A stretch of 64,000 bases of DNA from Candidatus Dechloromonas phosphorivorans (GTDB lineage Bacteria; Pseudomonadota; Gammaproteobacteria; Burkholderiales; Rhodocyclaceae), in the NCBI GenBank assembly GCA_016721185.1, contig JADKIP010000002.1, positions 32,908 to 96,907 of the forward strand, read 5' to 3'. A model generated the notes under the pieces. That model was given only the letters and a program-made list of their open reading frames with translations. It did not search any database and was not told the origin of the DNA. The position numbers and the translations under genes are program-made. Position 1 is the stretch's first letter. Every line of letters begins with the position of its first letter. This document shows positions 34,490-44,034 of the stretch, piece after piece.

Positions 34490-34891
34490 CTATATCCATT
34501 GTTGGGCAACAATGGTGAGGACATTTCCATCCTCATCCACAATTTTCATGGATATTTCACCGTGACAGTTCTCGCTCACAGCGCCAACTTGCTCGACACC
34601 TAGCAATTGCAAGCGCTGATACTCATAGAAAAAGTCGTCCACCGGAATACGCAGTTCAGTATCGAGAGCTGTGGGGGTTCGGTTCCTGGCGGTTTTTAGT
34701 TTAACGATCCTTTGTGGCAACGAATATTGAACCGTTCCAAAATAGATATCATCTTGCTCCGGCCTGCACTGGAAAATTCCGTTATAAAACCGCCTGGCAC
34801 GGATGAAACTGGTAACAAAAATAACCGTCTCTACTTTGTTTGACTGCGATGGCACTATTGCAGCCCGTGCCTTGGTCGCAGCAAGCATCAT
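34490..34891 (-). CDS. Small VOC (glyoxalase/dioxygenase)-fold protein
   Basis: The 133-residue protein shows one VOC module: ETVIFVTSFIRARRFYNGIF at the start and EDGNVLTIVAQQW at the end. Clear metal ligands are not complete, so an enzymatic role cannot be assigned. Its start overlaps the stop of the Sel1-repeat gene (ATGA). The family could equally be a substrate-binding or resistance protein. Confidence 0.6.
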   Translation of the reverse strand: MMLAATKARAAIVPSQSNKVETVIFVTSFIRARRFYNGIFQCRPEQDDIYFGTVQYSLPQRIVKLKTARNRTPTALDTELRIPVDDFFYEYQRLQLLGVEQVGAVSENCHGEISMKIVDEDGNVLTIVAQQWI

Positions 34892-35466
34892 TTGTCAGCG
34901 TTTGCGGCTAGCAGTCCTGGTTGGGACGGTTCTATAAATTGAGCACGCTGCTTCAGTTCGGCAATAATTTGCTGGCTGTTCCTGCGCGCCAAGGTAGCCT
35001 GCTCCCGACGATCACGCTCTTCAATCAGCGCAAGGGCTTGTTTGCGCCAAGCCACCATTTGGGGTTCGTGTTCGTGGTGAAGATGGTGCCGCCGATTCAT
35101 GGTGAACCAGCGATGCGCTTCTTCCTGGTTGGCCTCAACGCCTTGACCGGTCTGATACATCAGCCCGATCTGCACCTGCGATACTTTGTCACCTTTCTCT
35201 GCGGCCACGCGATACCACGTCAGCGCCTTGGCGTAATCAAGTGCAACACCATCGCCGTGTTGATGAACAACTGCCAGATTGTAGGCTGCATCGACATTGC
35301 CTTGGTCAGCCCAGCGTTGCCAGATGGCGACGGCTTGGGGCGTTTCCCCCCGTTTGTGCAACTTTGCAGCATGTCGCAGATCATCGTCGGCCGTGCTGGC
35401 TTGACTCGAAAATGCAATCAGTGAAATTGCGAATACAAAACAAATACGGGCAAGCAATTTGGTCAT
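34888..35466 (-). CDS. Exported Sel1-like repeat protein
   Basis: The start at 35466 (MTKLLARIC) follows AGAGG and gives a signal peptide ending at SSQAST. About three Sel1/TPR-like repeats follow (GNVDAAYNLAVVHQHGDGV, KGDKVSQVQIGLMYQTGQGV), then a charged C-terminus. Sel1 proteins are scaffolds for protein contacts. The VOC-like gene is translationally coupled downstream. Confidence 0.85.
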   Translation of the reverse strand: MTKLLARICFVFAISLIAFSSQASTADDDLRHAAKLHKRGETPQAVAIWQRWADQGNVDAAYNLAVVHQHGDGVALDYAKALTWYRVAAEKGDKVSQVQIGLMYQTGQGVEANQEEAHRWFTMNRRHHLHHEHEPQMVAWRKQALALIEERDRREQATLARRNSQQIIAELKQRAQFIEPSQPGLLAANADK

Positions 35467-35782
35467 GGGTAACCTCTGAAAGAAGTTTCCGCACCTGGAA
35501 TTGCTTTCATGGGAAGTGAAAGGTTTACGAGAGAGCGTGGCGCGAAAACGGAAATATCCTAACTGCTGCCATCGTCCGAAGGAACTAGACAAATTGTCGC
35601 GCGACAATTTGTCGCATCGCGCAGCCAGGCGTGTCAAAAATTTCGCACCTTCCAGTTGATGGGTTGGCTGTCAGCGTAGTGCGGCAATCTTCAAACATTG
35701 ATCGCTCACTCATTTGATCTTAGCTATCAACCACTGAAACAGTCGTATTGACAGATCATTTCAGCAGTTCACCCCCTGCCCG

Positions 35783-36340
35783 TCAATGACCGCACACGGG
35801 CGCGATGCCTCTTGGCCCACGAAGATCTGCTTGCTGATAAGTTGTCCGCACCAGGCCGGTTGTTGCATCGAATAGCACACCAAATCGTGCCTGCTGATTC
35901 CAGTCGCTGCAGAACAGCCATTCCCAGGCCAGTTCGTCACGCGCCTTGAAATACACGGTCCATGCAGGATTTGAGGGGCCGAGCAAGCGAAGGATGTCGG
36001 CCTGATTGTGTTGCCCCGGCAAAACCCTGGCAAAGGTACGCATCTCAAGCACGTTCTCAATTCGGGCAAGGCGCTCGTCCGGACCAAAAAATGCCATGAA
36101 GGTGTGGAGGCCGGCAGGCCCTCGAGGATAGGCCAATTGCTGGCTGCCATCGGCATCTCGCCAGCGTATCGCGGGTTCACCCATGGTGGCAATCACATCA
36201 GAAACATTAGCTACCCCGGGCTGTAGCCCACGCCCCCCGTAACTGGCACAAGCCGTCATGGTGAGTACGAAAATGAGAACACTGATTTTTTGAATACTGA
36301 AAATCAGGCCACCACAACCCAACGATCTGTTCGCTTTCAT
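35783..36340 (-). CDS. Lipoprotein, BamE/SmpA-like
   Basis: The 185-residue protein has a lipoprotein signal with lipobox TMTAC near residue 31. Two repeats of a short module recall the SmpA/OmlA (BamE-like) fold: VSDVIATMGEPAIRW... and QADILRLLGPSNPAW.... Proteins of this type act at the inner leaflet of the outer membrane. It stands alone on the minus strand. The precise function is not known. Confidence 0.75.
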   Translation of the reverse strand: MKANRSLGCGGLIFSIQKISVLIFVLTMTACASYGGRGLQPGVANVSDVIATMGEPAIRWRDADGSQQLAYPRGPAGLHTFMAFFGPDERLARIENVLEMRTFARVLPGQHNQADILRLLGPSNPAWTVYFKARDELAWEWLFCSDWNQQARFGVLFDATTGLVRTTYQQADLRGPRGIAPVCGH

Positions 36341-36800
36341 CTCGTTTCTCCCATCCAGATTTTCCCGAAAGCTACTTCATATCTATGTTCGACAGCGCAC
36401 CAACCATTCAAAAAGATATCGATATGCTTGCTCGAACAGTTCGCGTTTAACTGTATTGAATACTTCAAGAGCACTTATTAGAGGCCAACACCATGAAAAA
36501 TTCATCATTACACTCGCTGCCATTGCGGTGGGTAGCATTTCCGGCTGTGCCAACATGAATGAAACCCAACGCACCACCGGCACCGGTGCGGCAATCGGCG
36601 CTGCTGCCGGGGCGCTGGTTGGCGGATTGACCAAGGGTGGCGGCAAGGGCGTTGCGACGGGCGCGGCAATCGGTGGCGCACTCGGGGCCGGGGGTGGCTA
36701 TTTGTGGTCGCAGCACATGCAGGAACAGAAAGCTGCGATGGAGCAAGCGACGCAGGGCACTGGCGTTAACGTCAGCCAGACCGCAGACAATCAATTGAAG

Positions 36801-38334
36801 CTAGCAGCCTGTCGGACTACTGCAGTGCAAATGGGATAATGCGTACCTGCCCACCGAAACCCGTCCGAGAAATGAGCCGCTTCCACCCCGTTGACCGCCA
36901 GACCGGCTACCTGCTTCCCCCCTCGGTCGATGAATGGCTCCCGGAAGACCACCTTGCCCGGTTTATTGTTGAAGTGGTTGATCGGCTCGATGTTAGCGCC
37001 TTGGAGAAAGCCTACGCAGGTCGGGGGCAGCGCGGCGTATCACCCTCCGTGTTGCTGTCGTTGCTGGTGTATGGGTACGCCACCGGGGTGTTCTCGAGCC
37101 GGAAGCTTGAACGGGCAACCTATGACTCGGTGGCATTTCGCTTCATTGCGGCCGGCACGCACCCTGACCATGACACGCTGGCGACCTTTCGCCGACGCTT
37201 TCTCGACGAGTTGGCGGGGTTGTTCGTGCAAGTGCTGGAGATGGCTCGGGAAATGAAGCTCCTGAAGCTGGGCACCCTCAGTCTGGACGGCACCAAGGTC
37301 AAAGCGAATGCCTCCCGCCACAGCGCCCTGTCGCATGGCCACATTGAACAGTTGGAAATCCAGCTCAAAGCGGAAGTCGCGTCTTTGCTGGCGCTGGCCG
37401 AACAAGCCGACCAATCGGCGGTGCCGGACGGGATGAATTTACCCGCGGAAATTGCTCGGCGCCAGGCACGACTGGAAGCCATGGCGGCAGCCAAGGTCAA
37501 GATCGAGGAACGAGCCAAGGCACGCTTCGAGAAAGAACAGGCCGAGTACGAGGCCAAGCTGGCGCATCGCGAACAGAAGGCCAAGGAAAGCGGCAGAAGC
37601 CCGGCGGCAAGCCGCCGAAACCGCCGGTTGCCGGGCCGAAGGCGCAAGACCAGCTCAATCTGACCGATGAGCAATCCCGCATCATGCCGGTGCCCGGCGG
37701 TGGTTTTAACCAAGCGTACAACGCCCAGGCTGCGGTCGATACAAGCAGTATGCTGGTCGTCTCACTGACCGTCACGCAAGCCTGCAATGACAAGGAACAG
37801 GTAGTGCCGATGCTTGCGCAACTGGCCGCGCTGCCTGCCTCGCTGGGTCAGCCGAAGGAACTCCTGGCGGACACGGGTTTCTACAGCGCCAAGAACGTCG
37901 AGGCCTGTGAGGCGTGCAGCATTGACCCGTTCATTGCGGTGAAGCGGGACGAGCATCATCCGGCGCCGCAGGAACGCTTTACCGAGCCGGCCGCCTTGCC
38001 GGCTGATGCAACGCCCGCCCAGGTCATGGCGCACAAGCTGAAAACCAAGGCCGGCCGCGCGCTCTATGCCCTGCGCAAGCAAACCGTCGAACCCGTGTTC
38101 GGCATCATCAAGTCCGTGCTCGGATTCCGTCAGTTCTCCCTGCGCGGCCTGAAGAAAGTCTCGGGAGAATGGACGCTGGTTTGCCTCGCGTGGAACTTGA
38201 AACGCATGGCCGTATTGCGTCCGCAGTAGCAAAAACACGGGGAAATCGTGCGTCTTCAGGCAAAAATCAGCAAACTCCTGCCTTGCAGCCTCAATTTCTT
38301 TGACCTGGTCGGCTCAAGTCCGACAGGCTGCTAG
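36801..38334 (+). mobile_element. IS1182-like insertion sequence with 14-bp terminal repeats and CTAG target duplication
   Basis: The element proper spans 36805-38330 (1,526 bases). Its ends are exact inverted repeats CAGCCTGTCGGACT (36805-36818) and AGTCCGACAGGCTG (38317-38330). CTAG flanks both sides (36801-36804 and 38331-38334) and behaves as a 4-base target duplication, because deleting it with the element restores the OmpA lipoprotein frame. One transposase gene fills the element. Confidence 0.93.
36839..38229 (+). CDS. IS1182-like transposase (frameshift near 37593)
   Basis: The first frame starts at 36839 (or at 36872, MSRFHPVDRQ) and has the DUF772-type N-terminal region and a DDE core (LSLDGTKVKANASRH). 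Near 37593 the frame breaks at AGCGGCAGAAGCC, where one A appears to be missing (S-G-K-K-P-G-G-K expected). The second frame continues with QDQLNLTDEQSRIMP, the catalytic region (FNQAYNAQAAVD, LLADTGFYS) and the terminal KQTVEPVFGIIK motif to 38229. Together they give a normal-length transposase of about 460 residues. The copy is either inactive or carries a sequencing indel. Confidence 0.9.
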
Positions 38335-38692
38335 ACATCCCCAGCGACATTTCTTTTGACTCGGGCCGTTACGACATCAAATCCAACCTGCGCCCCATTC
38401 TTGATCGTTTCGCCACCACACTGAATCAGAATCCGGTGACCACCGTCAAAATCATCGGCCACACGGATAGCACCGGTTCGGATGAGATCAACGGGCCGCT
38501 CTCGGTCAATCGCGCCAACGCGACCCGGGATTACCTGGTTGACCGCGGGGTAGCGATGAACCGGGTCAGTATCGACGGCCGTGGTTCGCGTGAGTCGATT
38601 GCGGACAACAACACAACGGCGGGGCGAGCAATGAATCGCCGGGTCGAGATTTTTGTCGCTGAACCCGTTCGCTGAGAAATTAAAGATAATTT

Positions 38693-38713
38693 CGAGCTTC
38701 GCGCTGAAGCTCG
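38693..38713. terminator. Hairpin between OmpA gene and hoxW
   Basis: CGAGCTTC / GAAGCTCG with a 5-base loop lies between convergent genes. Read on the minus strand it is followed by an A/T-rich tract (AAATTATCTTTA), so it may end the hox operon transcript. Confidence 0.5.
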
Positions 38714-38796
38714 ACTTCGGATAAACGCCTCGTTAAAAACTCGGGGCTGCCAAGCTTTGATTACTGCGGTCAACCGCAAAATATCGGCAAAAAACA

Positions 38797-39297
38797 TCAA
38801 TCGGCCGAGTTGAGCGCGGCCCTTGTCCAATCGCTCAGCGCTGCCTGCCGGCAAAGCTGCATCAGTAAGTCGAAAGCCGCTTCAAGGTGGCTTTCGGCCG
38901 CGGCGCTCAAGGGTTCGCCAAGCTCAAACTCTTCCCCACGCACGCAGAGCACGAAGGCCGGTGGCGGCTCGGCAGCTTCGGTTTGCAAATAAACCTGCAG
39001 CACCGCTTCCGGTGGCAGTTCGTGCGTGGTGTGAGCAATGCCGGAAGCCGGCGCGATACGCTGGAAGGTGAATGGCGCCGGGGTATTGGCACCAGCATCG
39101 ATAAATAGCGCGAGTTGGCGATCCTGCAAATCCAGCGCGTGTTCTATTTGCAGCTGAAAATCCTCGATCAACTCGAACTGATCGGACAAACCTTCAATTT
39201 CGAGCCATTTTTCCAGTCGACCGCAGAGTTCCGGCCCGATGGCATCGTCGCCGCGGCTGGGGTTGCCGACGGCGAAGATGACGACGGGAGCGCTCAT
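38797..39297 (-). CDS. hoxW: Hydrogenase maturation protease HoxW
   Basis: The 166-residue protein starts with the HupD/HoxW pattern VVIFAVGNPSRGDDAIGPEL, with the nickel-sensing Glu/Asp in GDDAIGPE, and has a second Asp in LALFIDAGAN. It cuts the C-terminal extension of the HoxH large subunit after nickel insertion. Its start overlaps the hoxH stop (ATGA), so it is the last gene of the hydrogenase operon. Confidence 0.9.
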   Translation of the reverse strand: MSAPVVIFAVGNPSRGDDAIGPELCGRLEKWLEIEGLSDQFELIEDFQLQIEHALDLQDRQLALFIDAGANTPAPFTFQRIAPASGIAHTTHELPPEAVLQVYLQTEAAEPPPAFVLCVRGEEFELGEPLSAAAESHLEAAFDLLMQLCRQAALSDWTRAALNSAD

Positions 39298-40757
39298 GAA
39301 CGGCTCAGCGAATGAATCACCTGCCCTTCCGGATCGACCAGTTCAACGGCCAGTGGCATTTTGCCCAGCGCATGCGTCGCGCAGGAAAGACAGGGGTCGA
39401 AGGCGCGGATGGCGACTTCGATGTGATTGAGCAGCCCTTCCGTCACTTCCCGGCCATGCAGATAGCGCTTGGCGACATGGCGCACCGCTTCGTTCATCGC
39501 CTGATTGTTGTTGGTGGTTGAAACAATCAGGTTGGCCATCGTGATCAGGTCGTTTTCATCGACGCGGTAGTGGTGGAACAGCGTGCCGCGCGGCGCTTCG
39601 ATGACGCCGACGCCTTCCATCTTGCGTTCGCCCTCGACCATCAGGTTATCGCTGAGCAGATCGTCGTCGTGCAGCAACTCCTTGATCACTTCGGCGGCAT
39701 GCAGCATTTCGATCATCCGCGTCCAGTGGTAGGCCAGTGGTGCGTGCATGGGGGTGCCACCGGCGTAATCGACGAATTCCTTGCGCTCATGCTCGGCAAA
39801 CGGGGTCGAAATCTGGTTGCAGTTCTGCACCCGGGCCAACGGGCCGACCTTGTACCAGCCATGCTCCTTGCCGAGCGATTTGAAGTAGGGGAACTTCATG
39901 TAACTCCACGACTTCACCTCCTCTTCGATATAGCGGTCATATTCCTGGTAATCGACGCCGTCAAAGATCAGCTTGCCGTTGTCGTCGCGGGCGCGCAGCG
40001 TGCCGTGGTAAAAATCGAGATCGCCGTTATGGCCGACGATGGACATGAAGTTCGAGCGGAAGATGCCAAAGCTGTTGTACAGGCCGGGATCCTGAATATG
40101 CACTTTCTGGATCAGGCGCACCGCGTCGCGGGACCAGGCGACGATGTGATAAATATCCTTGAGCAGCTCGTCGCGCTCGGCAATGGTCAGCGACTTGTTC
40201 ATGCCGCCCGGCACCGCGCCCGTGCCATGCACCCGCTTGCCGGCGGTGACGCGGATCACCTCCTGGCCGAAGCGGCGCAGCAGCACGCCACGCTTGGCGA
40301 TTTCCGGATGGGCTGCGGCGACACCGACAATGTTGCGTTTGGTCACATCGCTGTCGAAGCCGAACAGCAAATCCGGCGAACAGAGATGGAAAAAGTGCAG
40401 CGCGTGCGATTGCAGCATCTGGCCGTAGTGCATCAGACGACGCAGTTTTTCCGCGGCCGGCGTCAGCTTTTTGGCACCGACAATCACGTCCAGCGCCTTG
40501 GAAGCCGCCAGGTGGTGCGATACCGGACAGATGCCGCACAGCCGCTGGACCATGACCGGCACTTCCCAGTACGGCCGGCCCTGAATGAATTTTTCGAAGC
40601 CGCGAAACTCGACAATATGCAGGCGCACCTGATGCACCTTGTTCTGTTCGTCGAGCAGGATAGTGACCTTGCCGTGCCCCTCGACCCGGGAAACGGGATC
40701 GATGGCAACGCGGCGCAGCTTTTCGGGGTGTTGGGCGGTTTCCAGTTGGTAGGTCAT
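39294..40757 (-). CDS. hoxH: NAD-reducing hydrogenase large subunit HoxH
   Basis: The 487-residue protein carries the Ni-Fe site ligands in RLCGICPVSHH near residue 61 and DPCLSCATH near residue 458. The C-terminal extension after that His (about 25 residues) is the part removed by HoxW. It is the catalytic subunit of the cytosolic bidirectional hydrogenase that couples H2 to NAD. It follows hoxY after a 115-base gap that holds a long inverted repeat. Confidence 0.96.
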   Translation of the reverse strand: MTYQLETAQHPEKLRRVAIDPVSRVEGHGKVTILLDEQNKVHQVRLHIVEFRGFEKFIQGRPYWEVPVMVQRLCGICPVSHHLAASKALDVIVGAKKLTPAAEKLRRLMHYGQMLQSHALHFFHLCSPDLLFGFDSDVTKRNIVGVAAAHPEIAKRGVLLRRFGQEVIRVTAGKRVHGTGAVPGGMNKSLTIAERDELLKDIYHIVAWSRDAVRLIQKVHIQDPGLYNSFGIFRSNFMSIVGHNGDLDFYHGTLRARDDNGKLIFDGVDYQEYDRYIEEEVKSWSYMKFPYFKSLGKEHGWYKVGPLARVQNCNQISTPFAEHERKEFVDYAGGTPMHAPLAYHWTRMIEMLHAAEVIKELLHDDDLLSDNLMVEGERKMEGVGVIEAPRGTLFHHYRVDENDLITMANLIVSTTNNNQAMNEAVRHVAKRYLHGREVTEGLLNHIEVAIRAFDPCLSCATHALGKMPLAVELVDPEGQVIHSLSRS

Positions 40758-40774
40758 TCAAATCTCCTAATCCG

Positions 40775-40867
40775 TGGCGACTTCGGTTCAGGACGCGAAG
40801 ACAAGCCGCAGACAGTGCGAATAGCACGGCAAGGCGAAGTGGACAAAGTCATGAGCCGAAGTCGCCA
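40775..40867. repeat. Long inverted repeat between hoxY and hoxH
   Basis: Arms TGGCGACTTCGGTTCA (40775-40790) and TGAGCCGAAGTCGCCA (40852-40867) pair over 16 bases with one G-T wobble and enclose 61 bases. The structure lies inside the hox transcript just before the hoxH ribosome site and may set the relative amount of the subunits. Confidence 0.8.
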
Positions 40868-40872
40868 TGGAT

Positions 40873-41424
40873 TCAGTCGTAGTGCATCAGGCCGTGGCCT
40901 AACTCGGGCTCCTTGCCGGCCAACAAATCAGTCAGCACCTTCCATATCGTGTCAGCGGAAGGCGGGCAACCGGGCATGAAGTAATCAATTTTCACCACCT
41001 CATGAATCGGGTGCACCTTGTTCAGCGGCAGGGGCAATTCCGGATCGTTCGGAATCATCCCGTTCATCAACCCAGGGCTGGTGTGATAGACCTCTTCGAG
41101 GATGGTGGTCAGCGGCAGATGGTTGCGCTGGGCTGGCAAGCCGCCATTGATGGCACAGGCACCGATGGCGATCAGGATCTTGCAGTTGTCGCGAAACTCG
41201 CGCAGCACATGCACATTCTCGGCATTGCACAGACCGCCTTCGATGATGCCAATGTCGCAGTCCGGGCTGCAGGTCTTGATGTCGGTCAGTGGCGAACGGT
41301 CGAATTCGATGTGTTCAAGCAAGGTAAACAAGCGCTCGTCGATATCGAGCAGCGACATATGGCAGCCGAAACAGCCAGCCAGCGAGGTGGTGGCGACTTT
41401 CAGTTTTTTCTTCGGGGCGTTCAT
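40873..41424 (-). CDS. hoxY: NAD-reducing hydrogenase small subunit HoxY
   Basis: The start at 41424 (MNAPKKKLK) has GGAGGAG upstream; the open frame extends further but inside hoxU. The 183-residue subunit holds the proximal 4Fe-4S cluster ligands in SLAGCFGCHMS, IGACAINGG and PGCPPSAD. It pairs with HoxH to form the hydrogenase module. It starts one base after the hoxU stop. Confidence 0.94.
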   Translation of the reverse strand: MNAPKKKLKVATTSLAGCFGCHMSLLDIDERLFTLLEHIEFDRSPLTDIKTCSPDCDIGIIEGGLCNAENVHVLREFRDNCKILIAIGACAINGGLPAQRNHLPLTTILEEVYHTSPGLMNGMIPNDPELPLPLNKVHPIHEVVKIDYFMPGCPPSADTIWKVLTDLLAGKEPELGHGLMHYD

Positions 41425-41425
41425 T

Positions 41426-42136
41426 TCAGCGCTCCTCCGCCACAGCTTTAGCCGTCGCCGAAATCGGCTGCTTGTCGTAGGTACGCTCGCCAATCGGCAC
41501 GGCAAAACCGCGCCGCTTCTTGAGAATGACCCCGACCGGGCAAACGTGGGCGGCCTTGTCATCAAGCGTGAAATTGGTATCGGCCAACTGGCCGGATTTG
41601 GCATTGACGATCAGATGCGTCTTGATGCCGCGCCCGGAAAGCGCAAAGACGTTCTTGCCATCGACATCGCGGCTGGCCCGCACGCACAGCGAACAAAGAA
41701 TGCAGCGATTGAAGTCGAGCAAAACATCGGGATGCGAGGCGTCGACCGCACGATTCGGGAAAAAGTGGTCGAAATGCGGCGACATCATGCCGAGATGGTA
41801 GGCCGTGGCCTGCAACTGGCAGTTACCGCTCTGCTCGCAGGAAGGGCAAAAGTGATTGCCCTCGACAAAGAGCATCTGGGTCAGCGCGAGGCGCTCGGCG
41901 TTGATTTCCGGCGTATCGCTTTCAACCACCATGCCGGCGATGGCACGCATGGTGCACGATGCGGTTTGCCGGCCATTCACTTTGACCGTGCACAATTTGC
42001 AGGAGCCGTGCGGCTTGAAATCCGGGTGATAACACAGGTGCGGAATGAACACCCCGGCCTGGGTCGCCGCCTGCATGATGGTCTGGCCATCCGCAAAAGA
42101 AATGGTTTTGCCATCGAGAATGAAAGTCTGGCTCAT
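41426..42136 (-). CDS. hoxU: NAD-reducing hydrogenase diaphorase subunit HoxU
   Basis: The 236-residue protein resembles the N-terminus of NuoG: an N-terminal 2Fe-2S domain (HLCYHPDFKPHGSCKLC), the His/Cys cluster motif HFCPSCEQSGNC and a ferredoxin-type motif CILCSLC. It carries electrons between HoxY and HoxF. Its start overlaps the hoxF stop by four bases. Confidence 0.94.
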   Translation of the reverse strand: MSQTFILDGKTISFADGQTIMQAATQAGVFIPHLCYHPDFKPHGSCKLCTVKVNGRQTASCTMRAIAGMVVESDTPEINAERLALTQMLFVEGNHFCPSCEQSGNCQLQATAYHLGMMSPHFDHFFPNRAVDASHPDVLLDFNRCILCSLCVRASRDVDGKNVFALSGRGIKTHLIVNAKSGQLADTNFTLDDKAAHVCPVGVILKKRRGFAVPIGERTYDKQPISATAKAVAEER

Positions 42137-44034
42137 GCGTCCTCCCCGAATTCTTCCTTGATGATATGGGCGCCCGGGTCATCGCGCCCGGTCATTTGCC
42201 GCGCTGCGGCCAGGGCTTGATCGAGATCGAAGGCGGGCACGAAATCCTTTTGCGCCAGCCGCCGTTCGTAAGCCGGGCGGAACTTGGCGATGGTATCGAG
42301 CACCGGATTGCAGGCGGTATGGCCGAGGCCGCAATGGCTCATCGATTGCAGCAACTGGTTCAGCTTTTCAATTTCGGCGAAATCGTAGGGTGAACCGCAG
42401 CCGTTGTGCAGCTTGTCCATCAGGTTCTTCAGCAGCGAGGTACCGACCCGGCACGGCGTGCAGAAACCGCAGCTTTCGTGCTGGAAGAAATGCACGTAGT
42501 TGCGCGCCACCTCAAACATGTCGCGGCTGTTGTTGAAAATGGTGAAGGCGCCAGCGGTCGGAATATCCTCGAAGCCGATTGTCCGCTCGAACTCTGCCGG
42601 GCTGAGGCAGATACCGGACGGCCCGCTGACCTGTACCGCCTGAACATCCTGCGCCCCGCAATCGGCCAGCACTTGGCGAATACTGACGCCGAAAGGGTAT
42701 TCATACAGACCGGGCCGCTCACAGTCACCGGATACCGACAAAATCTTGGTCCCGGCCGAATGCCGAGTGCCGACGCTGGCATACCACTCGCCGCCATTCA
42801 GCGCGATCAAGGCGGCTGCAGCAAAGGTTTCAACGTTATTGACGATGGTCGGCTGGTCGAGATAGCCGTTGGTCACCGGGAAAGGCGGCCGGTTGCGCGG
42901 TGTGCCGCGCTTGCCTTCGAGCGATTCGATCAGCGCCGATTCCTCGCCGCAGATATAAGCACCAGCCCCCAGATGAATCTCGATATCAAAATCCGCCCCC
43001 GGAATACCGAGAATATCGGTCCCCAAAATCTTTTCCTTGCGCCGCCTTTCGAGCACGGCCATCAGCGGTTCCAGCAAATAACGGTACTCGCCGCGCAGGT
43101 AAAGAAAGCCGCGCCGGGCGCCAATCGCATAAGCCGCTGCGGTCATACCCTCAAAGACCAGATCGGCATACGACGTCAGCAGTACGCGATCCTTGAAAGT
43201 CCCCGGCTCGCCTTCGTCGGCATTGCAAACCACAAATCGCTGTTGTCCCGCCTTGAGCGGCGCATTGCGGCAAGCTTCCCACTTCAGGCCGGTGATGAAA
43301 CCGGCACCGCCGCGACCACGCAGATTGGCCCGCTTGATTTCATCGAGCATCGCCGCCGGCCCGCCGATGCCGGACGGCAAGCCTTCGCGCCAGGAACGCA
43401 TATTCGACGACATCAGGCCATCGCTCGGCACCCGGGCATGCGCGGCGCGCAGGGCATCACCCGGTTGCAGGCGCGAATCCAGCATGATGTCAGCCTTGCG
43501 GATATTGTCTTCAACCTGGAAGAAGTCGGCGGGCCATTCACCGAGCGGCACCTTGTTGCGGACCAGTTCAGCGATTTCGTCAATGCGTGCTGCGGTCAAC
43601 CGGGTAATTGCCCGATTATTGACCAGCATTGCCGGGCCCTGATCGCACATGCCGGTGCAGGAGGTCTTGTCGATACTGAGCAGGCCATCCTCCGAAACCT
43701 TGCCCGGCTCGACCCACAGGCTACTGCACAGGCGCTCCATCAACGCCCGGTTGCCCTGCATGTTGTCGGTCACGTTGTCCGAAAAAAGAATCCGGTACTT
43801 GCCGCGCGGCTGGGTGTACAAAAAGGAGTAAAAGCCGGCGACGCCTTCAATCTTGGTGCGCGGCACACCGAGCACCGCCTGCAGGCGGTCAATCGCTTCT
43901 GGCGGAATCCAGTCGCAGGCTTCCTGCACTTCACGCAGGATCTGCAACATGTTGTTTGAATCGCGCCGATAGTGGGCCACGACGCGGTCGACGATGCCGG
44001 CAACCCCTTCGGCGTGCATATCGTTCAGTGCCAC
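42133..44034 (-). CDS. hoxF: NAD-reducing hydrogenase diaphorase subunit HoxF
   Basis: The 633-residue protein is a NuoE-NuoF fusion. The NuoE-like part (residues 1-160) keeps only part of the usual 2Fe-2S Cys set (ERLC and TSCTGMC). The NuoF-like part has the NADH site GRGGAGFITGLKWE, the FMN site GAYICGEESALIESLEG and the 4Fe-4S site ESCGFCTPCR. It reduces NAD with electrons from H2. It is the first gene of hoxFUYHW. hyp maturation genes are not in the window. Confidence 0.95.
   Translation of the reverse strand: MALNDMHAEGVAGIVDRVVAHYRRDSNNMLQILREVQEACDWIPPEAIDRLQAVLGVPRTKIEGVAGFYSFLYTQPRGKYRILFSDNVTDNMQGNRALMERLCSSLWVEPGKVSEDGLLSIDKTSCTGMCDQGPAMLVNNRAITRLTAARIDEIAELVRNKVPLGEWPADFFQVEDNIRKADIMLDSRLQPGDALRAAHARVPSDGLMSSNMRSWREGLPSGIGGPAAMLDEIKRANLRGRGGAGFITGLKWEACRNAPLKAGQQRFVVCNADEGEPGTFKDRVLLTSYADLVFEGMTAAAYAIGARRGFLYLRGEYRYLLEPLMAVLERRRKEKILGTDILGIPGADFDIEIHLGAGAYICGEESALIESLEGKRGTPRNRPPFPVTNGYLDQPTIVNNVETFAAAALIALNGGEWYASVGTRHSAGTKILSVSGDCERPGLYEYPFGVSIRQVLADCGAQDVQAVQVSGPSGICLSPAEFERTIGFEDIPTAGAFTIFNNSRDMFEVARNYVHFFQHESCGFCTPCRVGTSLLKNLMDKLHNGCGSPYDFAEIEKLNQLLQSMSHCGLGHTACNPVLDTIAKFRPAYERRLAQKDFVPAFDLDQALAAARQMTGRDDPGAHIIKEEFGEDA

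Larger units (their letters stand above)
36493..38675 (+). pseudogene. OmpA-family lipoprotein gene interrupted by an IS1182-like element
   Basis: The first part (36493-36804) encodes a lipoprotein signal (SISGCAN lipobox) and a glycine-zipper region (GAAIGAAAGALVGG). The second part (38331-38675) encodes a peptidoglycan-binding OmpA domain (IIGHTDSTGSDEINGPLS, NRRVEIF). Removing the element and one copy of the CTAG target joins them in frame (DNQLKL-DIPSDISF). The result is a YiaD-like protein of about 220 residues. In addition, one A is missing in ATGAAAAATTC at the start codon: the lipoprotein frame would read MKKFIITLAA with six A, so the gene is broken twice or one indel is a read error. 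Confidence 0.9.

Noticed and set aside
39570..40979. 469-codon open frame on the plus strand
   Set aside because: Antisense of hoxH, whose motifs are unmistakable; the antisense protein shows no family features.
42406..43959. 517-codon open frame on the plus strand
   Set aside because: Antisense of hoxF; no conserved motif.
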